A stretch of DNA of 43,421 nucleotides from Syntrophomonadaceae bacterium (GCA_012840385.1 DULK01000021.1:1-43421), one strand, 5' to 3'. Positions 6,163 through 14,267 are shown, numbered from the stretch's first letter. A program made the numbers and translations. Notes: generated from the sequence alone by a model not told the origin.

Positions 6163-7854
6163 ATGGTCTACCGCGCCGCAATCTACGCCCGATTCTCTTC
6201 CGACAACCAGCGGGATGAGTCCATCGACGCCCAGGTCCGCCTCTGCAAGGAATATATCCAGCGCTGCGGCTATGCCCTGGTTAAAATCTATGCCGACGAA
6301 GCCCTCTCCGGCCGGACCGACCAGCGTCCTCAATTCCAGCAGATGCTCACGGACGCCAAGGCAGGGCTTTTTGATGTAGTCGTTACGGACAAAGTTGACA
6401 GGTTCGCCCGTGATAAATGCGACAGCGCCGTCCATAAAAGATACCTGCGGAAGAAATGCGGGGTCCGGGTTGAATATGCCTCACAGCGGATTGACGAAAC
6501 ACCGGAGGGCATGATGCTGGAAAGCGTCCTGGAGAGCCTGGCAGAGTATTACTCCATGAACCTGGCCCGGGAGACGATGAAAGGATTGACGGAAAACGCC
6601 CTCCGGGGCTGGCACACCGGGGGAATACCGCCTTTTGGCCTCAAGGTGGTCACCAAAATCGTGGACGGCAAAGAAGTCAAAACTTACGATATCGAACCGG
6701 ACCAGGCCGGGGTTGTGCGGCGCATCTTCGAGATCTATGATGCCGGGGGAACCTACGGGGACATCCAGGCGGCCACCAAGGAGGATATGATCCGGCTGCG
6801 TGGCCGCCCCCTCTCTAAAAACTCTATTCACGATATTCTCCGCAACGAGAAATATACGGGAACCTTTGTTTACCAGAAAGGCACAAAAAAAGAACACAGG
6901 CACACACGGGCTGACATAATCCGGGTTCCGAATGCTTTCCCGGCGATAGTGCCCCGGGAACTGTGGGAAAGGGTGCAGGCCAGGATGGACGAAAGAAAAC
7001 TGAACCCAGGAGAACGAACACAGAATAAAGCCAAGCGGATTTTTCTTCTAACGGGTATAATCTACTGCGGCAAATGCGGAGCTGCTATGGTTGGAAACGG
7101 TGGACGGGGTAGAACTAAGAAGAGGTACTCCTACTATGCCTGCAACGCAAGGCAGAGGTCAAAAGAATGCGATTTAAAAACCATCCGGGCTGATCTGGTG
7201 GAACAGATGGTTCTTGATGACATACAGCGGGAAATCTTTTCTCCGGAAGGAAAGTCGAGGCTCCGGGAGAAATTTAAAGCGTACCTGGCCGAACGCCCCA
7301 AAAAAATCAAAGAGCAGATTGAGCATATTAAGCGGGAGATCGCCGGCCTGGACAGAAAAATAAACAACATCATCACTGCTGTTGAGGACGGCCGGGGGAG
7401 CCCAGCCCTGCTTGAGCGGCTGAGTCTGTATGAGGAGCGAAGGGAATCCCTCCGATCGGAACTCCATAATTACGAGGCCAAAGAAGAGACATCCGTCTCT
7501 CTCGAAGAGGTTGAAATGCTCTTACAAAAGGCAGAAAATGAGATGCAGGAAAAGAGCAACCCCCAGAAGCTAAAGCAGCTTATTCGGTTGTTTGTAGAGC
7601 GGGTTATTGTCTATGATGACGGCGTAGAAATCATACTAAAAATAAAACCACCTTCACCTACTGGAGAAGATGGTTCTGATACAACTGGTAGCCCTAACGG
7701 GACTCGAACCCGTGTCTCCACCTTGAGAGGGTGGTGTCCTGGACCGCTAGACGATAGGGCCTTTTTGGCTGCGGGACTAGGATTCGAACCTAGGCTAGAT
7801 GATCCAGAGTCACCTGTGCTACCACTACACCATCCCGCAATTGTTTTTCGATAA
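6163..7854 (+). CDS. Large serine recombinase (integrase); C-terminus extends through host tRNA genes
   Basis: Site-specific recombinase of the resolvase/large serine type. The catalytic domain starts IYARFSSDNQ with nucleophile Ser12, followed by the expected Arg-rich blocks (DKVDRFARD, then EYYSMNLARET). The recombinase DNA-binding domain covers about 160-280. The zinc ribbon has CGKCG ... YYAC ... C near 305-345, followed by a coiled coil about 375-470. ATG 6163 follows AAAGGAAAG. Conventional sequence ends near residue 500. The last 55 or so codons are the antisense of tRNA-Glu and tRNA-Gln, a translation (GTRTRVSTLRG, GLGFEPR) typical of reversed tRNA genes. The true C-terminus in the excised element therefore probably differs. 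Confidence 0.9.
   Translation: MVYRAAIYARFSSDNQRDESIDAQVRLCKEYIQRCGYALVKIYADEALSGRTDQRPQFQQMLTDAKAGLFDVVVTDKVDRFARDKCDSAVHKRYLRKKCGVRVEYASQRIDETPEGMMLESVLESLAEYYSMNLARETMKGLTENALRGWHTGGIPPFGLKVVTKIVDGKEVKTYDIEPDQAGVVRRIFEIYDAGGTYGDIQAATKEDMIRLRGRPLSKNSIHDILRNEKYTGTFVYQKGTKKEHRHTRADIIRVPNAFPAIVPRELWERVQARMDERKLNPGERTQNKAKRIFLLTGIIYCGKCGAAMVGNGGRGRTKKRYSYYACNARQRSKECDLKTIRADLVEQMVLDDIQREIFSPEGKSRLREKFKAYLAERPKKIKEQIEHIKREIAGLDRKINNIITAVEDGRGSPALLERLSLYEERRESLRSELHNYEAKEETSVSLEEVEMLLQKAENEMQEKSNPQKLKQLIRLFVERVIVYDDGVEIILKIKPPSPTGEDGSDTTGSPNGTRTRVSTLRGWCPGPLDDRAFLAAGLGFEPRLDDPESPVLPLHHPAIVFR
7637..7673 (-). terminator. Intrinsic terminator of the tRNA transcript
   Basis: On the minus strand CCATCTTC and GAAGGTGG form an 8-bp stem (one G-U pair) around a 10-nt loop, followed by TTTTATTTTT. 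It starts 13 nt after the CCA of tRNA-Glu. It lies inside the recombinase reading frame. Confidence 0.75.
7637..7690. other. Candidate integration junction at the tRNA-Glu 3' end
   Basis: The recombinase frame has no stop before host tRNA sequence, so the junction must lie at or just before the tRNA-Glu 3' end (7686). Because the tRNA terminator (7637-7673) could be host DNA, the core could be as far left as that hairpin. The partner attachment site is outside the window, so no direct repeat can be checked. Confidence 0.4.
7686..7761 (-). tRNA. tRNA-Glu (anticodon CTC)
   Basis: A 76-nt cloverleaf with CCA encoded. The acceptor arms GGCCCTA and TAGGGCT pair, with one G-U at the first position. 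The anticodon stem CCACC/GGTGG encloses loop CTCTCAA, giving anticodon CTC, which reads GAG. The T arm has GGTTCGAGTCC. It lies 4 nt after tRNA-Gln and probably shares its transcript. Confidence 0.93.
7766..7839 (-). tRNA. tRNA-Gln (anticodon CTG)
   Basis: A 74-nt cloverleaf with CCA encoded and discriminator G. The acceptor is TGCGGGA with TCCCGCA, giving the weak U1-A72 pair usual for tRNA-Gln. The anticodon stem GGTGA/TCATC encloses CTCTGGA, giving anticodon CTG, which reads CAG. It lies just downstream of gltX on the same strand and has its own promoter. Confidence 0.93.
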
Positions 7855-7856
7855 AA

Positions 7857-7885
7857 GTATAATACCGTTTGACCGCTTTCGTCAA
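7857..7885 (-). promoter_or_regulatory. Promoter of the tRNA-Gln/tRNA-Glu pair
   Basis: On the minus strand TTGACG (7880-7885), a 17-bp spacer and TTATAC (7857-7862). It begins 11 bp after the gltX stop. Transcription would start near 7850, about ten bases before tRNA-Gln. The tRNAs can thus be made independently of gltX. Confidence 0.72.
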
Positions 7886-7896
7886 GAGACCCTCTC

Positions 7897-9372
7897 TCAG
7901 GAGGACTGCAAATTCCTGATATATTTCACAGCTCTTTCAAGCCTCTCGAGCGTTCTTTCCTTTCCCAGTATGACCATAATGTCGAAGAGGCCGGGGCCCA
8001 TCGTCCTTCCGGACAGCGCCAGACGGGTTGGGTGAATAATGTCCCCCGCTTTGACACCGAGTTCTTCGCTTAAATTACGATAGGCTTCCTCGGTCGTCTC
8101 CAGATCAAAGGTCTCAAGTCCGGCAAGCCGCTGCCCGGCTGCCTGGAGGAGGTTCGCCACTCCCTCTTTCTGAAAGTGCTTTCTGACACCCTTTTCCTCA
8201 TAGGTAAAATTGCTGTCGAAGAAATAATCGGAGGCCTCTGCAATCTCGGCCAGTGTCTTCACTCGCGTACGGACCACTTCCACAACTTTACGAATATAAA
8301 CCATCAAATCCTCCGGAATTTCCTCAGGCACCAATCCCTTCTTTTGGAGGAAAGGAATCGCCATTTCGACCGCCCGGTCCAGGTCGATCTCGTTTAGGTA
8401 GTGGCCGTTGATCCAGGTCAATTTTTTAGTATCGTAAATGGCGGCGGTTTTCCCGACCCTTTCCAGGGAGAACTGGCGCACCAGTTCGGACAGGGACAGG
8501 ATCTCCTCTTCGCCCTCCGGGGACCACCCGAGGAGCGCCAGGTAGTTGATGAGGGCATCCGGAAGATATCCCTGATCCCGAAACTCCTCCACCGACGTGG
8601 CCCCGTGGCGCTTGCTGAGCTTGCTGCGGTCAGGCGCCAGGATCATAGGGACATGGGCGAAAACGGGAAGCGGCTTCTCCAGTGCCTGGAACACCAGTAT
8701 CTGGCGCGGTGTATTCGAAAGGTGCTCCTCGGCCCTGATGATATGGGTTATCTGCATCTCCGCGTCATCGACCACCGAAGCAAAGTTATAGGCCGGTATC
8801 CCGTTTGATTTTACTATGATGAAATCGTCCAGAACCTCGTTGGCAAAGGCAACGTCCCCCCTGAAAAAGTCGTGGACCACCGTTTCCCCCGTATCCGGGA
8901 TGCGGAGCCTGAGGGCAGGCCTGCGCCCCTCCTGCTCTAATTTGATTCTATCCTTTTGAGACAGGTGACGGCAGCGGCCGTCGTAGCGCGGCGCTCTTCC
9001 TTCCTCCATCGCCTGCTTCCGGCGTTCTGCCAGTTCCTCCGGGGTACAGTAGCACGGATATGCCAGTCCTTTCTCCACTAATTCCCGGGCAGCCTTTTCG
9101 TATAGTTTAAGTCGCTCCGACTGGGCATAGGGCGCGTGAGGACCCCCTACCTCGGGCCCCTCGTCCCAGTCCAGTCCTAACCAGCGGAGCGCGGAGAGTA
9201 TCCGGCGCTTTGACTCCTCCGTGGAACGGGCAAAGTCGGTATCATCAATGCGAAGTATAAAGGTACCGCCGTTGCGGCGGGCAAAGAGCCAGTTAAATAA
9301 GGCGGTCCGGGCGCCCCCGATGTGCAGGTTTCCTGTCGGGCTGGGTGCGAAACGCACGCGGATATGGTTCAC
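7897..9372 (-). CDS. gltX: Glutamyl-tRNA synthetase
   Basis: Class I aminoacyl-tRNA synthetase, 491 residues, the usual length. The HIGH motif is in PTGNLHIGGARTALFNWLFA near residue 12, and the KMSKS-like loop is DRSKLSKRHG near 250. The C-terminal anticodon-binding helical domain is complete. GTG 9372 follows AAGGAGG at 8 nt. In most Firmicutes GluRS is non-discriminating: it charges tRNA-Glu and mischarges tRNA-Gln, and GatCAB then amidates Glu-tRNA-Gln. The two tRNA genes directly downstream on the same strand are exactly the two expected substrates. Whether this copy is non-discriminating cannot be settled by eye. Confidence 0.97.
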   Translation of the reverse strand: MNHIRVRFAPSPTGNLHIGGARTALFNWLFARRNGGTFILRIDDTDFARSTEESKRRILSALRWLGLDWDEGPEVGGPHAPYAQSERLKLYEKAARELVEKGLAYPCYCTPEELAERRKQAMEEGRAPRYDGRCRHLSQKDRIKLEQEGRRPALRLRIPDTGETVVHDFFRGDVAFANEVLDDFIIVKSNGIPAYNFASVVDDAEMQITHIIRAEEHLSNTPRQILVFQALEKPLPVFAHVPMILAPDRSKLSKRHGATSVEEFRDQGYLPDALINYLALLGWSPEGEEEILSLSELVRQFSLERVGKTAAIYDTKKLTWINGHYLNEIDLDRAVEMAIPFLQKKGLVPEEIPEDLMVYIRKVVEVVRTRVKTLAEIAEASDYFFDSNFTYEEKGVRKHFQKEGVANLLQAAGQRLAGLETFDLETTEEAYRNLSEELGVKAGDIIHPTRLALSGRTMGPGLFDIMVILGKERTLERLERAVKYIRNLQSS

Positions 9373-9407
9373 AGTCCATTCCTCCTTCTGACGATGACCC
9401 GTTCTTT

Positions 9408-9416
9408 AATATACCA
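9408..9416 (-). promoter_or_regulatory. Extended -10 element upstream of gltX
   Basis: On the minus strand TGGTATATT (TG, one base, TATATT) lies about 35 nt before the gltX GTG. The -35 region is poor, which is usual for extended -10 promoters. No T-box specifier structure is apparent in this short leader. Confidence 0.5.
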
Positions 9417-9533
9417 CAGACGCAGGTAAAAGGATACCCAGATTCCACCTCTGTTTTGTAACTCCTGGATAATGAATTTAAAACTCCTGACGGCACAAAC
9501 TAATAAAAAGAGTTAACAAGGAGAGTAATACTG

Positions 9534-9830
9534 ATGGACAAACAATGGAAGGCCAATGTGTACGAAAACAATCGGGGAGTTTTTGCCGTTTTTCCGGAAC
9601 TTTGCAAGGGATGCGGATTGTGTATTGAGAAGTGCCCCACCCATGTCATTGAGTGGTCTCAGGAACTGGCCTTCAATGGCTATCCCACGGTGGAACCGCG
9701 GATTAAAGGCTGCATTGTCTGCGGCACCTGTCAGACGGTCTGCCCGGACGCGGCCATTGCCATCTACCGGCACGACGGAAAGAATCCTCCGGCGGGTGAA
9801 CCCAGAACGACTGCGGCCCCTTCCAGGTAA
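9534..9830 (+). CDS. 2[4Fe-4S] ferredoxin, 2-oxoacid oxidoreductase delta-subunit type
   Basis: A 98-residue electron carrier with two [4Fe-4S] motifs: CKGCGLCIEKCP (residues 24-35) and CIVCGTCQTVCP (about 63-74). The Cys spacing and the FPELCKGCG lead-in match the delta subunits of 2-oxoacid:ferredoxin oxidoreductases (KorD/VorD type). No alpha, beta or gamma subunit gene is adjacent, so a free ferredoxin serving another enzyme is equally possible. ATG 9534 follows AAGGAGAG. The last 20 residues are Pro/Ala-rich and probably disordered. It is divergent from gltX and convergent with cobO. Confidence 0.88.
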   Translation: MDKQWKANVYENNRGVFAVFPELCKGCGLCIEKCPTHVIEWSQELAFNGYPTVEPRIKGCIVCGTCQTVCPDAAIAIYRHDGKNPPAGEPRTTAAPSR

Positions 9831-9890
9831 AAGAGAAGAACACGAAAGTGATGTGGCGCAGGTCCCGCTTTTTTACCTACGGATATAACA

Positions 9891-10433
9891 CTACAGTTCG
9901 ATCCCTTTGCGGGCCGGTATTCCCTTGTCGTAATAATGTTTTATCTCCCGCATCTCGGTGACAAGGTCGGCCAGTTCCACAATTTCCTGCGGTGCGTTTC
10001 GCCCGGTGAGAATCAATTCTACATGCTCGGGCTTGTTTCTGATCAAATCACAGACCTTTTCAACAGCCAGCAGCTTGTTATGAAGCACAGCCATAATCTC
10101 ATCGAGAATCAAGATGTCGCATTTCCCTTCTGCCAGCAGCCTTTTGGCGAATTCGAACCCGGTTTCGACCTCCTGCTTCAGTTCCCGTTTTTCCTCATCG
10201 GACAAGGTCCAGAAAAAGCCGCGGTTCTTCTCAAACCTGAAGATCTGAAAATCCGGCTCAACCTTTTTCACGGAATTGAGTTCCCCGGTACTGCTCCCTT
10301 TGAGAAACTGGATCATGCAGACTTTCAAGCCGCGCCCAATGGAACGAAAAGCCTGTCCGAGAGCTGCCGTTGTCTTCCCCTTTCCGTCACCGGTATAGAC
10401 CTGAACCAATCCCTTCTCCAGTTTGGGGCCCAT
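9891..10433 (-). CDS. cobO: Cob(I)yrinic acid a,c-diamide adenosyltransferase
   Basis: A 180-residue BtuR/CobA/CobO-family corrinoid adenosyltransferase, which transfers the 5'-deoxyadenosyl group of ATP to Co(I) corrinoids. The P-loop TGDGKGKTTAALG lies at residues 15-27, followed by the family blocks CMIQFLKG, the Walker-B-like DILILDEI and LILTGRNAP. The length matches the family. ATG 10433 follows GGGAGG. No other cobalamin gene is adjacent. It may serve salvage and supply corrinoid enzymes elsewhere in the genome. Confidence 0.93.
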   Translation of the reverse strand: MGPKLEKGLVQVYTGDGKGKTTAALGQAFRSIGRGLKVCMIQFLKGSSTGELNSVKKVEPDFQIFRFEKNRGFFWTLSDEEKRELKQEVETGFEFAKRLLAEGKCDILILDEIMAVLHNKLLAVEKVCDLIRNKPEHVELILTGRNAPQEIVELADLVTEMREIKHYYDKGIPARKGIEL

Positions 10434-10472
10434 GGCCTGCCTCCCATCTCAAGTCAAAGTTTCAGCATATTT

Positions 10473-10478
10473 ATTATA
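10473..10478 (-). promoter_or_regulatory. -10 box upstream of cobO
   Basis: A consensus TATAAT on the minus strand about 40 nt before the cobO start. A TTGCAA lies only 12 bp further upstream, too close for a standard -35, so the -35 is unclear. No B12 riboswitch structure is evident in the 40-nt leader. Confidence 0.4.
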
Positions 10479-10548
10479 GCTTAAATTGTCTTGCAAATGG
10501 TTAAACCAACGGCAATATAAAAAAGCTGCCACAACCACCCTGGCCCGC

Positions 10549-10577
10549 TTTACGGATGTGCTTCGATCGTTTACATT
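10549..10577 (+). promoter_or_regulatory. Promoter of the yjbQ-family gene
   Basis: TTTACG (10549-10554), a 17-bp spacer and TACATT (10572-10577), ending 38 nt before the start codon. Both boxes deviate modestly from consensus. Confidence 0.45.
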
Positions 10578-10615
10578 AAAACTGATGGAATGTTTCAGGC
10601 AAGGAGTGATTGTAA

Positions 10616-11023
10616 ATGTCCGAAATCATCGAGTTGACCGTCAAAACCAACCGGCGTGAAGAAATGATCGAGATCACAGGAGTTATTCAAAAAGCACTTC
10701 AGGAAAAGGGGGTCGCAAACGGAATATGTCACATCTTTGTCCCTCACACCACCTGCGGATTGACCATCAACGAACACGCCGACCCGGACGTTGTCCATGA
10801 CATCATCGCGACCCTTGATAAAATGGTGCCCTTCGAAGGGAATTACAGGCATATGGAGGGAAACTCACCGGCCCACGTGAAGGCCTCCCTGGTGGGAAGT
10901 TCGCAGACGGTCATGATTGCGGGAGGAAAGCTTTGCCTGGGTACATGGCAGGGGATCTTCCTGTGTGAATTTGACGGACCCCGGCAGCGCCGGGTCTGGC
11001 TAAAGATTATGTCTGATGCTTAA
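10616..11023 (+). CDS. YjbQ (UPF0047) family protein
   Basis: A 135-residue single-domain protein of the widespread YjbQ/UPF0047 family. The conserved blocks are present: FVPHTTCGLTINEHADPDV (residues 42-60), HMEGNSPAHVKASLVGSS, and GTWQGIFLCEFDGPRQRRV near the C-terminus. His and Asp residues in these blocks form the putative metal or phosphate site. Some members are annotated as secondary thiamine-phosphate synthases because of weak activity, but the physiological role is unclear. ATG 10616 follows AAGGAG. It appears to be a single-gene unit. Confidence 0.92.
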   Translation: MSEIIELTVKTNRREEMIEITGVIQKALQEKGVANGICHIFVPHTTCGLTINEHADPDVVHDIIATLDKMVPFEGNYRHMEGNSPAHVKASLVGSSQTVMIAGGKLCLGTWQGIFLCEFDGPRQRRVWLKIMSDA

Positions 11024-11129
11024 CGAGCATTGTTGAGCAGTGTTTACATCTTGTCTAAAAACATACCGGCTTATGCGGCCACTTTGCGCAACCGAATCGG
11101 AATCACGGAACCGGTTTTGGTAAAAGCAG

Positions 11130-12395
11130 TTACTGCAGAAGAGACGTATCCTCCTCCCGGTTGTTGAGACTGTCGAACAGCTTCAGGTAGTTCAGGATAT
11201 TGGTGGTAATCAGGAAGTTCCGACGCACCTTCTCCCTACCTGCCTCACCCATCTCCTCCGCCAGGGTGGCATTCCGTAAAAGTGTCAGCACCTTATCCGC
11301 ACACTCCTCCACCGTATCCACCAGGTACCCGTTAATGCCGTCGTCGATCTGGTACCTTATTCCGCCGACATTCCCCCCCACCACCGGGATCCCCTTCCAG
11401 AGTCCTTCGGAGACCGTCAGCCCGAACCCCTCCCTGAGAGATTTCTGGACGATGACATTGGATACCGTCTGAAAGGCATTCACTTCCAGGCTGGTAACCC
11501 TGTTCATGTTGGTCACCACCTTTATATCATAATCCTCCCCGGCCTTTCTCAAGGTCCTGTAGAGGTAGTCCCACCCCTCGGGGTCATCGGTGGCCATGGA
11601 ACCCACCAGCGCCAGCTGGACACTGGGAAAGTCCTTCTTAACGATCCGGTAGGCATCGATCACTCCCAGAGGGTCCTTCCAGGGGTCAAATCTGGAAATC
11701 TGGGTGACCAGCGGCCGATTGATATCCACTCCGAACCGGCTGACGATATCCTCCGCTTCTTCCCGCTCCAGAGGTATGTTCTTAAGGCTGAGGGGGTCGA
11801 TGGCGGGGGTGAAAAAAGTAAGATTGGGCAGAAACTGGTTCTCCTTAACAAATTCTTGCATGGTGAAGATACAGGCGTCATAATCCTTAATGTACTGGTA
11901 GAGAAAATCCCAGGAATCCGGTTCGGGAGTGGAGGTATCGATGTGGCAGCGCCAGATCCATTTCGCCCGGCCGCCGTCATTTCGGTAACGGATCAAGGCC
12001 GCCGGCTGGGGGTCATGAACCACGACGAAATCATAGCCCCAGTCCTTTAGGTCAGAAGCGTTGCGCTCGTTATACCTCCGGTAGACCTCCCTTGCTTCAG
12101 GGGTCAGGACACCTTCCTGCCCCTGCAGGCAGTTGTGGAGAGTTTTGGTCACGGTGAAGAATTCATCGTCCCCCTCCATCACCCACCAATCCATTTCCAC
12201 CCCCATGTCCCTGGACAGGGGAACCAGGGAATGGAGGATTTCGGAAACACCGCCGCCGTAAGACGTGGCGTTGACCATGGCAACCCTCTTTCCGCTCAAC
12301 CTTTTAACAAAGTACTCCAGCTGCAGGGCGGTTTCCATATCCACCAGTTCCAGGTAATCCTCGTATCTCTTCGGTTCCGTTTTTACCAGTTCCAC
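11130..12395 (-). CDS. treT: Trehalose synthase of the glycosyltransferase type (TreT)
   Basis: A 421-residue GT4 (GT-B fold) retaining glycosyltransferase. TreT joins ADP- or UDP-glucose and glucose to form trehalose, as described for Thermococcus and other thermophiles. Landmarks are GGGVSEILHSLVPL near residue 47, VVHDPQPAAL near 125, the nucleotide-sugar domain with ISRFDPWKDP near 233, and the GT4 Glu motif KSLREGFGLTVSEGLWKG near 320. The length matches the family. GTG 12395 follows GGGGG at 8 nt. It is divergent from treZ across an 87-bp intergenic space, suggesting joint control of trehalose metabolism. Confidence 0.9.
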   Translation of the reverse strand: MELVKTEPKRYEDYLELVDMETALQLEYFVKRLSGKRVAMVNATSYGGGVSEILHSLVPLSRDMGVEMDWWVMEGDDEFFTVTKTLHNCLQGQEGVLTPEAREVYRRYNERNASDLKDWGYDFVVVHDPQPAALIRYRNDGGRAKWIWRCHIDTSTPEPDSWDFLYQYIKDYDACIFTMQEFVKENQFLPNLTFFTPAIDPLSLKNIPLEREEAEDIVSRFGVDINRPLVTQISRFDPWKDPLGVIDAYRIVKKDFPSVQLALVGSMATDDPEGWDYLYRTLRKAGEDYDIKVVTNMNRVTSLEVNAFQTVSNVIVQKSLREGFGLTVSEGLWKGIPVVGGNVGGIRYQIDDGINGYLVDTVEECADKVLTLLRNATLAEEMGEAGREKVRRNFLITTNILNYLKLFDSLNNREEDTSLLQ

Positions 12396-12482
12396 CGGTT
12401 GATCCCCCTTCTATTATTTTTTCTGATAATGGTTATACTTATCCCAGGATAAAACCCCTGTTTAAGAAAGGACATTAATATC

Positions 12483-14267
12483 ATGTTCAAAATGGGTGCC
12501 GATATAACCGAAAGCGGCGAGGTTTCCTTCAGGGTGTTTGCCTACAACAGGAAAAGGGTCAGCCTGGTTGTCAAAAGGGAGGGCCGCGAAGAGGTTATTC
12601 CCATGTGCCGGGAAGGAGAACACATCTACAGCAGGGTGCTGGAGGGGGCAGGCCCCGGTCTTTTATACAAGTTCCGGCTGGATGACGATGGGGACTTCCC
12701 CGACCCCTACTCCCACTTCCAGCCGGAAGGGGTGCACGGCTTCTCCCAGGTAGTCGACCACAGGGCCTACAGATGGCAGGATGACCAGTGGACCGGGAAA
12801 AACCTGGAGGACCTGATCATCATGGAGATCCATGTCGGAACCTTTTCACCAGAAGGAACCTTTAAAGGCATCGTGGACCGTCTCGATTATCTTGAGGAGC
12901 TGGGAGTCAACGCCATTGAGCTTATGCCCGTCGTCCAGACCCCGGGAAGATGGAACTGGGGTTACGATGGCGCAAACCTGTTTAGCGTCAACCGCAACTA
13001 CGGTTCACCGGAGGATTTAAAGCACCTGGTCGATTCCTGCCACCGGAAGCAGATAGCCGTAATCCTGGATGTGGTCTACAACCACTTCGGGCCCGAGGGG
13101 AACTACCTCCCGGTCTACGGCCCCTACCTCACCGACAAGCATAAAACACCCTGGGGGCCGGCGGTCAACTACGATGACCGCTACAGCGAGTACACCAGAA
13201 AAATGGTCCTGGACAACATCCGCTACTGGCTGGACCTCTATCATATAGACGGCCTGCGGCTTGATGCCGTACACGCCATCAAGGACAACAGCCCGATCCA
13301 TATCCTGCAGGAGATCGCCCTGACCACCCGAAACCTGGCCCTGGAACAGAACCGCCGCAAGTTCATCATCGCCGAAAGTGATGAGAACAACTCCCGCCTG
13401 ATCAACCCTCTGGATAAAGGAGGGTACGGAATGGACGCCCAGTGGATGGATGATTTTCACCACTGCATCCATACAATTTTAACCGGTGAACACCAGGGTT
13501 ACTACATGGACTACGGGCGGCCGGAGGATCTGGAAAAAGTCTTTAAGAACTACCTGTACACAGGACAGTATTCCCGCTACTGGGGTAGAAACAGGGGAAC
13601 CGACGGCTCCCGGAACCCGGGGAAGCAGTTCGTAGTGGCCATTCAGAACCATGACCAGGTGGGCAACAGGGTCTACGGTGACCGGCTGGCAACCCTGGTG
13701 GACTTCCCTTTTCTCAAGGCCGCCGCCGGCCTGGTGTTCTTCTCGGCCTATGTCCCCCTGATCTTTATGGGGGAGGAATACGGAGAGAGAAACCCCTTCC
13801 TCTTCTTCACCGACTACCGGGACCCCGATTTAAAGAAGAACGTTTCCCGGGGAAGGAAGGAAGAATTCCGGAAATTCGGGTGGAAGGATGTTCCCGACCC
13901 CCAGGACCCCGAAACCTTTTACCGTTCCAGGCTCACCCCCCCGGAGCTGTGGGAAGAGGAAAACCGGCAACTCTTCCGTTTCTACCGGGATCTGATCAGA
14001 CTGCGGCTCTCCCACCCAGTGCTCAGGGAACTTGATAAACACCACCTGGAGGTGAAGGTGAACGGCACCAACCTTTTGGTGGAGGCTACCAGGTGGAAGG
14101 GGCGGTTAAAGCTCACCGGCCTGTTCAACCTGGGAGATCAGGTGATCCCCCTCGATGGTTATCCGGGGAAACAGATCTTCAATTCGGACTGGAGGGTCTA
14201 TGGAGGCGATCAGGATGGGAACAGCCGGTTTTTAAAGAAGGGGCAGGTGGTGATCCTGGAATCCTAG
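12483..14267 (+). CDS. treZ: Malto-oligosyltrehalose trehalohydrolase (TreZ)
   Basis: A 594-residue GH13 enzyme that releases trehalose from maltooligosyl-trehalose. An N-terminal beta domain (1-95) precedes the (beta/alpha)8 barrel. The catalytic triad is visible: Asp261 in DGLRLDAVHAI, Glu298 in FIIAESDEN, and Asp391 in QNHDQVGNR. The LIIMEIHVGTFSPEGTF and WNWGYDGANLFS blocks are typical of TreZ. ATG 12483 follows AAAGGA. The usual partner TreY, which makes the substrate, is not in the window. The convergent GH57 gene overlaps it by four bases, with both stops inside one CTAG. Confidence 0.92.
   Translation: MFKMGADITESGEVSFRVFAYNRKRVSLVVKREGREEVIPMCREGEHIYSRVLEGAGPGLLYKFRLDDDGDFPDPYSHFQPEGVHGFSQVVDHRAYRWQDDQWTGKNLEDLIIMEIHVGTFSPEGTFKGIVDRLDYLEELGVNAIELMPVVQTPGRWNWGYDGANLFSVNRNYGSPEDLKHLVDSCHRKQIAVILDVVYNHFGPEGNYLPVYGPYLTDKHKTPWGPAVNYDDRYSEYTRKMVLDNIRYWLDLYHIDGLRLDAVHAIKDNSPIHILQEIALTTRNLALEQNRRKFIIAESDENNSRLINPLDKGGYGMDAQWMDDFHHCIHTILTGEHQGYYMDYGRPEDLEKVFKNYLYTGQYSRYWGRNRGTDGSRNPGKQFVVAIQNHDQVGNRVYGDRLATLVDFPFLKAAAGLVFFSAYVPLIFMGEEYGERNPFLFFTDYRDPDLKKNVSRGRKEEFRKFGWKDVPDPQDPETFYRSRLTPPELWEEENRQLFRFYRDLIRLRLSHPVLRELDKHHLEVKVNGTNLLVEATRWKGRLKLTGLFNLGDQVIPLDGYPGKQIFNSDWRVYGGDQDGNSRFLKKGQVVILES

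Larger units (their letters stand above)
1..7689. mobile_element. Integrated prophage or integrative element, right-hand part
   Basis: This block has the layout of a temperate phage or integrative element. Recombination and helicase genes read left, a repressor pair with shared operators sits at 4.1-4.9 kb, and a lysogeny/integration module reads right and ends with a large serine recombinase at tRNA genes. No structural, packaging or conjugation genes are visible, so phage and conjugative element cannot be told apart. The left boundary is outside the window. The right boundary is inferred from the recombinase reading frame running into host tRNA genes. Confidence 0.75.

Noticed and set aside
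9373-9533. T-box leader for gltX
   Set aside because: The leader from the likely start is too short, and no specifier loop or T-box consensus is visible.
9840-9890. Possible terminator between the ferredoxin and cobO genes
   Set aside because: There is a run of T after CCCGC, but the only stem is about 3-4 bp. Too weak to call.
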